Assembly: GCA_964446295.1 (NCBI GenBank)
Contig: CAYUNR010000056.1
Location: 1 to 9,377, forward strand
Direction of reading: 5' to 3'
Length of the DNA: 9,377 nucleotides
Source: CAITNM01 sp964446295
GTDB taxonomy: Bacteria > Pseudomonadota > Alphaproteobacteria > Paracaedibacterales > CAITNM01
How positions within the stretch are numbered: the stretch's first letter is position 1; each line of letters starts with the position of its first letter. Shown here piece by piece: positions 6,226 through 9,377 of the stretch. The notes under the pieces are model-generated. The model was not told the DNA's origin. It did no database searches and saw only the letters and a list, made by a program, of their open reading frames with translations. The position numbers and the translations under genes are program-made.

Positions 6226-7095
6226 ATGATTAGAATCTTATTTTTGATGTTTTTTGCAACGCTACATTGCAGTTACGCAGCCCCTAAGGTGTGTTGGACC
6301 GTAGAGCAAGATATGCAGTTAATGAACAGTATGCAAAAGCATAACGGAGACTCTTGGTCAACAATAGCTGCAGAGGTTACAGGTAAAGCAAACAAGCAAT
6401 GTCGTGAACGCTATATGTGTCACCTAGATCCAATGATAGATAAAACCCCACTTTCTGATGTGGAAATTTCAAAACTTGAATTAGCTGTTCAGGAACTCGG
6501 TCCAAAATGGGGTGAAATTTCAAAAACATTGTTCACATTAGCAAATGGAAAAAGAAGAACAGACTTACACTTAAAAAATGTCTGGCATTCACACCACAGA
6601 TCAGATTCAGGAAGAACAAACAAAAAACGCACATCCTCACAAAAACATTTGGAAGAAGCCCCGACTGCATCACTACAGCAAGTTTCTTCAGCACTTCCTT
6701 CAGTTAGTTCAAGCAGCACTAAGAAGAAGAAAGTTCTACACCCCACGGTCACAAATAGTGTTTTACACGCACAACTACCTTATTCATCAGTACCTTCAGG
6801 TGGCCCCCATCATTTATCTAACCCTCAACTTCTATTAAATGGACAACCACACATATTGCCATCACTCTTAATGCTATCTAGTAACGTGACTCATTCTGGA
6901 TTAGTCGCACCTGATAACGTTCCCATACATCTCCCTAGCAATTCAGTAAGTGATCAGCAATCGTTGTCCTCAAAAGACATTGTGCTCGACATAATTTTAG
7001 GTGGTCCTGAACTTGGATCGGTTTTTGAGGAAGATGGTTCCTTTGATCATGATGCCGCCATACTCAGAGAATTCAATATAAAAACACTAGATTAG
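6226..7095 (+). CDS. Signal-peptide-bearing R2R3 Myb/SANT-like protein (paralogue 1)
   Basis: 289 aa. Residues 1-18 are a textbook Sec signal peptide (MIRILFLMFFATLHCSYA, then AP). Two Myb repeats follow. The first spans about 22-68, with tryptophans W24 and W44 and the recognition-helix text KQCRERYMCHLDP. The second spans about 73-122, with L76 in place of the first tryptophan, then W95 and W120 in LKNVW. The linker HLDPMIDKTPLS mirrors the eukaryotic NxLxPxIxKxPWT junction of R2R3 Myb factors. Basic clusters KKR (133-135) and KKKKV (166-170) resemble nuclear localisation signals. The rest is rich in Ser, Pro, His and Gln and ends in an acidic tail. Myb repeats normally bind DNA in eukaryotic nuclei. 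With a signal peptide, a host-targeted role is the simplest inference; no target is known. No Shine-Dalgarno is present, but an upstream promoter is. Confidence 0.8.
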   Translation: MIRILFLMFFATLHCSYAAPKVCWTVEQDMQLMNSMQKHNGDSWSTIAAEVTGKANKQCRERYMCHLDPMIDKTPLSDVEISKLELAVQELGPKWGEISKTLFTLANGKRRTDLHLKNVWHSHHRSDSGRTNKKRTSSQKHLEEAPTASLQQVSSALPSVSSSSTKKKKVLHPTVTNSVLHAQLPYSSVPSGGPHHLSNPQLLLNGQPHILPSLLMLSSNVTHSGLVAPDNVPIHLPSNSVSDQQSLSSKDIVLDIILGGPELGSVFEEDGSFDHDAAILREFNIKTLD

Positions 7096-7242
7096 AATGA
7101 CCTTTCACCCCAAAATTCTCTATAGTCATCACACAATAAAAGAAGTAAAGCATTATTAGTACAGAATGATATTTTTTTATTGCTTTTTTGATTTGTTTGC
7201 AGTATTTTTACTACCTATTACCAACTAAGAACTGTATAAATT

Positions 7243-8403
7243 ATGATTAAAATTTTAGTATTAATACTTTTAATAACTTCATCCTTTACATTTTCTCTAT
7301 ACGCTATGAAACCATGGACAGCTGAAGAAGATGCAGAGCTTATAATGCAAAGAAACTCAAGCAGTAAAAACTGGAAAGATATAGCAATAGCCGGAAGAAC
7401 AAAGAAACAATGCTATACTCGCTATACAGTACATTTAGACCCTGCAATCGATAGGACCCCCTTAAGTCAAACTGAACTCTTTGTGCTTGTTAACGCAGTT
7501 AAAGAACATAAAATGAGTTGGGGTATGATTGCGGGAACATATTTCAAATCAGACACTAAAAGACGCACCATAGAACAATTAAAAAGTACATATAACAATC
7601 TTAAAAAAAGCAATACTTTGGCGAATTATTTTGAAGTATCACCAAACACGGTTGCTCGTATTTCCCCACAGCATGCACTAGTAGAAACAAAAAAAAGAAA
7701 AAAACCTACCCTTTCTTCAGGTGCAAGAAAAGCACAAAAAGCATTCTTTCCTGAACCTGCAACTGTTGCTGATGGCAGTTTAAGAACTGAGCCTGTTAGC
7801 CAAATAGTTGTTGTTTCAGGTACTGATTGTTTGGACCCAAATGCCCCTTTAGATACAGCACAAAGCAATTTTGGAGCCCCAATCAGTCAGCAACTTGGTA
7901 ATTCGCAAGATAGCTTCATTTATCCATTAGGCTATTTTGATGGTGACGACTCGTTACATACAATACCGTCATCTCCTTTTGGTATGTCACCACAAAATAC
8001 TTTTTCTTCACCTGTAAGAGAAATTTCAATAAATTACAATCTATTGAGCAGCCCTTTTTATAGTGGATTATTCACTCAATCTGCTGAAGAGCAAGTTGAA
8101 GAGCACGTTGATGAAATAGATCATGTTCCGACTGACGTGCTTTCTAACCAAAGCTTTATCTTTCTTCCCCCTTTTTTAGTAGCAGGTCAAACCAACCTTA
8201 CCACTTTAAGCAGCCCACAACGTGGCATTTCTCAAGAAAGCCATTGGTCAGAATTTAGCGGCCTTGTAGATATAAGCTCCCCACTATCTCCTGTAGCAAG
8301 AGAATTTTCAATGTCGCGCCTAATGAATAGCCCATTGCTTCCTGTAGCAAGAGCTAACTCAATGTCTCTTCTAATGGACAGCGGTCTTATTGACTTATTG
8401 TAG
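7243..8403 (+). CDS. Signal-peptide-bearing R2R3 Myb/SANT-like protein (paralogue 2) with NLS-like cluster and C-terminal repeats
   Basis: 386 aa. Residues 1-21 form a Sec signal peptide, with cleavage likely after A21 (LYA, then MKPW). Myb repeat 1 covers about 23-66: WTAEEDAEL with W25, then W44, and GRTKKQCYTRYTVHLDP, close to the eukaryotic consensus. Repeat 2 covers about 72-120, with L74 for the first tryptophan, then W93 and Y117. A basic cluster KKRKKP (150-155) looks like a monopartite nuclear localisation signal. The 230-residue tail is rich in Ser, Pro and Gln, has an acidic stretch (AEEQVEEHVDEID, 281-293), and contains repeated SSP-x-R-x-x-S motifs. It follows its paralogue after 147 bp. 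The two share signal peptide style and Myb domains but not the tail. No Shine-Dalgarno precedes the ATG, and TATAAA ends two bases before it. A DNA-binding role is expected from the fold; secretion and a host target are inferred. Confidence 0.8.
   Translation: MIKILVLILLITSSFTFSLYAMKPWTAEEDAELIMQRNSSSKNWKDIAIAGRTKKQCYTRYTVHLDPAIDRTPLSQTELFVLVNAVKEHKMSWGMIAGTYFKSDTKRRTIEQLKSTYNNLKKSNTLANYFEVSPNTVARISPQHALVETKKRKKPTLSSGARKAQKAFFPEPATVADGSLRTEPVSQIVVVSGTDCLDPNAPLDTAQSNFGAPISQQLGNSQDSFIYPLGYFDGDDSLHTIPSSPFGMSPQNTFSSPVREISINYNLLSSPFYSGLFTQSAEEQVEEHVDEIDHVPTDVLSNQSFIFLPPFLVAGQTNLTTLSSPQRGISQESHWSEFSGLVDISSPLSPVAREFSMSRLMNSPLLPVARANSMSLLMDSGLIDLL
8278..8379 (+). repeat. Two tandem 17-residue repeats in the second Myb-like protein
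   Basis: Residues 346-362 and 363-379 are in-frame copies of one another (SPLSPVAREFSMSRLMN against SPLLPVARANSMSLLMD when the leading Ser is dropped from the first). At DNA level a 13-bp stretch CCTGTAGCAAGAG recurs exactly at 8290-8302 and 8341-8353, 51 bp apart. Shorter relatives occur upstream: SSPVREIS at 255-262 and SSPQRGIS at 323-330. This suggests recent duplication within a tail made of short linear motifs. Confidence 0.8.
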
Positions 8404-8407
8404 TGGG

Positions 8408-8432
8408 TTGAGGTCAAAAATACTGACCTCAA
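8408..8432. terminator. Hairpin between convergent genes, possible bidirectional terminator
   Basis: A perfect 9-bp stem, TTGAGGTCA (8408-8416) with TGACCTCAA (8424-8432), around a 7-nt loop. It lies between the stop of the second Myb-like gene and the stop of frr, a natural site for a shared terminator. Neither side has a T-run, so if it terminates transcription it does so inefficiently or with other factors. Confidence 0.5.
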
Positions 8433-8437
8433 ATCAC

Positions 8438-8992
8438 CTAAACTTGCATAATATCTTTTTGTTTCACTGCGGCAAGCTCGTCAATTTTTTTGATGTGCTT
8501 GTCAGTGACTTCCTGCATATCATCAACTAAACGATGTGAATCATCTTCAGAAATTGCTTTATCTTTTTCAAGTTTCTTAATCATGTCGTTACCTTCACGA
8601 CGAACGTTACGCACGCTAATTTTTGCTTCTTCAGCATATTTAGAAGCAAGCTTAGCAAGCTCTTGGCGGCGCTCTTGGTTCAAATCAGGCAATACAACAC
8701 GGACCAGCTGGCCATCAGCCGCTGGACTAACGCCTAGCGATGATTCGCGAATAGCTTTTTCAACCGCTTTGACCATGCCCTTATCCCACACTTGCACAAC
8801 AAGCAAACGTGGTTCTGGCGCAGTAACAGTACCCACTTGAGAAAGCGGCATGTACGTTCCGTAAGCATCAACCTTTATGGGGTCAAGCAAGTTAGCCGAA
8901 GCACGCCCTGCCCTAAGGCCTGAAAGCTCTTTTACTAAAACATCAATCGCTGACTGCATTCTGCGTGTAAATTCTTCTAAGCTTACTGTCAT
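8438..8992 (-). CDS. frr: Ribosome recycling factor
   Basis: Splits post-termination ribosomes together with EF-G in the cytoplasm. It is 184 aa, the standard length. Hallmarks are ELSGLRAGRAS (23-32), the tip domain with YGTYMPLSQVGTV, VWDKGMVKAVEKAI, and the helix ISVRNVRREGND with R131-R132 in the ribosome-contacting region. The C-terminus VKQKDIMQV is of alphaproteobacterial style. The start at 8992 is supported by GAGGAA just upstream. It follows pyrH after 91 bp in the widely conserved pyrH-frr order. The genes often found after frr in alphaproteobacteria (uppS, cdsA) are absent; instead the convergent Myb-like gene lies there. Confidence 0.98.
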   Translation of the reverse strand: MTVSLEEFTRRMQSAIDVLVKELSGLRAGRASANLLDPIKVDAYGTYMPLSQVGTVTAPEPRLLVVQVWDKGMVKAVEKAIRESSLGVSPAADGQLVRVVLPDLNQERRQELAKLASKYAEEAKISVRNVRREGNDMIKKLEKDKAISEDDSHRLVDDMQEVTDKHIKKIDELAAVKQKDIMQV

Positions 8993-9055
8993 AGTTCCTC
9001 AAAATTTTTATATATAGTGCTTATCTAGTGCATATTAAATTCCAAAGGCGGTAAA

Positions 9056-9118
9056 TGCAAGGCCGATAAGGGCAGATAGCTTATTACGCTATCAACGTAA
9101 ATTCTGTCTTACCTTGCA
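9056..9118. other. Imperfect stem-loop across the pyrH stop codon
   Basis: Outer arms TGCAAGG (9056-9062) and CCTTGCA (9112-9118) and inner arms GATAGC (9075-9080) and GCTATC (9088-9093) are nested, with partial pairing between them (TAAG with CTTA). The inner loop, 9081-9087, contains the pyrH stop. It could act as an mRNA processing or stability element between pyrH and frr. No T-run follows, so it is not a standard terminator. Confidence 0.4.
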
Positions 9119-9377
9119 AGACTTTTTTGAAACCTTCTGGCTCGTAAATTGAAAAAATAGCAATGGGTGTTTTGTTTTCTTGGGCCAGCGCAATAGCTGT
9201 AGCATCCATAACCCTTAGTTGCTTTTCTTTAACTTCATCAAAAGTAAGTTTGGGCAAAAAAACGGCAGCAGAATTTCTTTTAGGGTCACTACAAAAACCC
9301 CATTTGACAATCTTTGATTTTAGAATAAGTGAACAGTGAATTTCACCCGCACGAAATGTTGAAGCAGTAGAAGTGGT
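9084..9377 (-). CDS. pyrH: UMP kinase, C-terminal part (5' end outside window)
   Basis: Amino-acid-kinase-fold enzyme that makes UDP from UMP in pyrimidine nucleotide synthesis. Ninety-seven residues plus the stop are visible. The segment LTFDEVKEKQLRVMDATAIA, followed by LAQENKTPIAIFSI and the end GKTEFTLIA, matches the C-terminus of bacterial PyrH, and the gene lies just upstream of frr as expected. It aligns without gaps to E. coli PyrH from about T144 onward. Three positions that are Asp in E. coli are changed: the residue after TT (D146) is Ser, the D159 position is Ser, and the D168 position is Lys. D174 (in SDP) and D201 (in RVMD) are kept. It is therefore a divergent PyrH; whether it is fully active cannot be told from this part. 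Confidence 0.85.
   Translation of the reverse strand, partial: TTSTASTFRAGEIHCSLILKSKIVKWGFCSDPKRNSAAVFLPKLTFDEVKEKQLRVMDATAIALAQENKTPIAIFSIYEPEGFKKVLQGKTEFTLIA

Noticed and set aside
6489..6838. Frames on either strand overlapping the first Myb-like gene
   Set aside because: They overlap a gene with a signal peptide and recognisable domains, and have no domains of their own.
7145..7195. Possible terminator after the first Myb-like gene (AAAGCA paired with TGCTTT, then T-run)
   Set aside because: The stem is short and AT-rich with a loop of more than 25 nt, too weak to call.
7235..7245. TATAAA just before the second Myb start (and similar AT-rich boxes before the other two accessory starts) as -10 elements of leaderless transcripts
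   Set aside because: A start 6-8 nt past the box would fall inside the coding region, after the ATG, and no -35 is present at the right distance.
8490..8840. Plus-strand frame inside frr
   Set aside because: It is antisense to a highly conserved gene and has low-complexity composition typical of shadow frames.
1..9377. Gammaproteobacterial (Legionellales/Berkiella-like) origin, suggested by eukaryote-like proteins
   Set aside because: GroES, GroEL, RRF and CspA wording is alphaproteobacterial, so an alphaproteobacterial host-associated lineage fits better.
1..9377. tRNA or rRNA genes, CRISPR arrays, insertion sequences, integrase genes
   Set aside because: Both strands were read for these and none was seen; the gaps are explained by promoters, leaders and hairpins.

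Overview
The window looks like a piece of chromosome from an AT-rich alphaproteobacterium. GroES, GroEL, the ribosome recycling factor and the CspA-type protein all read as alphaproteobacterial versions: GroES begins MKFRPLHDRVMVKRIE, RRF ends in IMQV, and GroEL ends in a GGM-repeat tail. The presence of eukaryote-like regulatory proteins with signal peptides suggests a host-associated or intracellular lifestyle. A Holosporales-type endosymbiont of protists would fit, but that placement is inference and was not tested by a search.

Layout. Positions 1-470 hold the 5' part of a cold-shock protein gene (minus strand) with an approximately 200-nt leader and a good promoter. Positions 471-2096 encode a membrane phosphoethanolamine transferase-like sulfatase-fold enzyme (minus). 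Positions 2095-2403 carry the last fragment of an RND efflux pump (plus), which is a gene relic. Positions 2465-3832 encode a hybrid histidine kinase/receiver protein (plus) that starts with a signal-peptide-like segment but has no other membrane segment. Positions 3842-6008 are the groES-groEL operon (minus), with a perfect CIRCE operator, a promoter, an intrinsic terminator and a dRS3-like palindrome in the 3' UTR. Positions 6226-8403 contain two tandem genes (plus) for signal-peptide-bearing proteins with R2R3 Myb/SANT DNA-binding repeats, nuclear-localisation-like basic clusters and low-complexity tails. Positions 8438-9377 hold frr and the 3' part of pyrH (minus).

How it fits together. 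The housekeeping genes (cspA, groESL, pyrH-frr) are all on the minus strand and have the regulatory signals expected of them: strong Shine-Dalgarno sequences, CIRCE and a cspA leader. The kinase-receiver gene and the two Myb genes lie between them on the plus strand, lack recognisable Shine-Dalgarno sites and share similar N-terminal export signals. The most interesting reading is that the two Myb proteins are exported, host-nucleus-targeted transcription-factor mimics (nucleomodulin candidates) and that the kinase-receiver protein may be an exported phosphosignalling mimic. The signal peptides, Myb motifs and basic clusters are visible in the sequence; export beyond the envelope and any host target are inference. 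The visible end of PyrH is also unusual, because three normally conserved aspartates are replaced.
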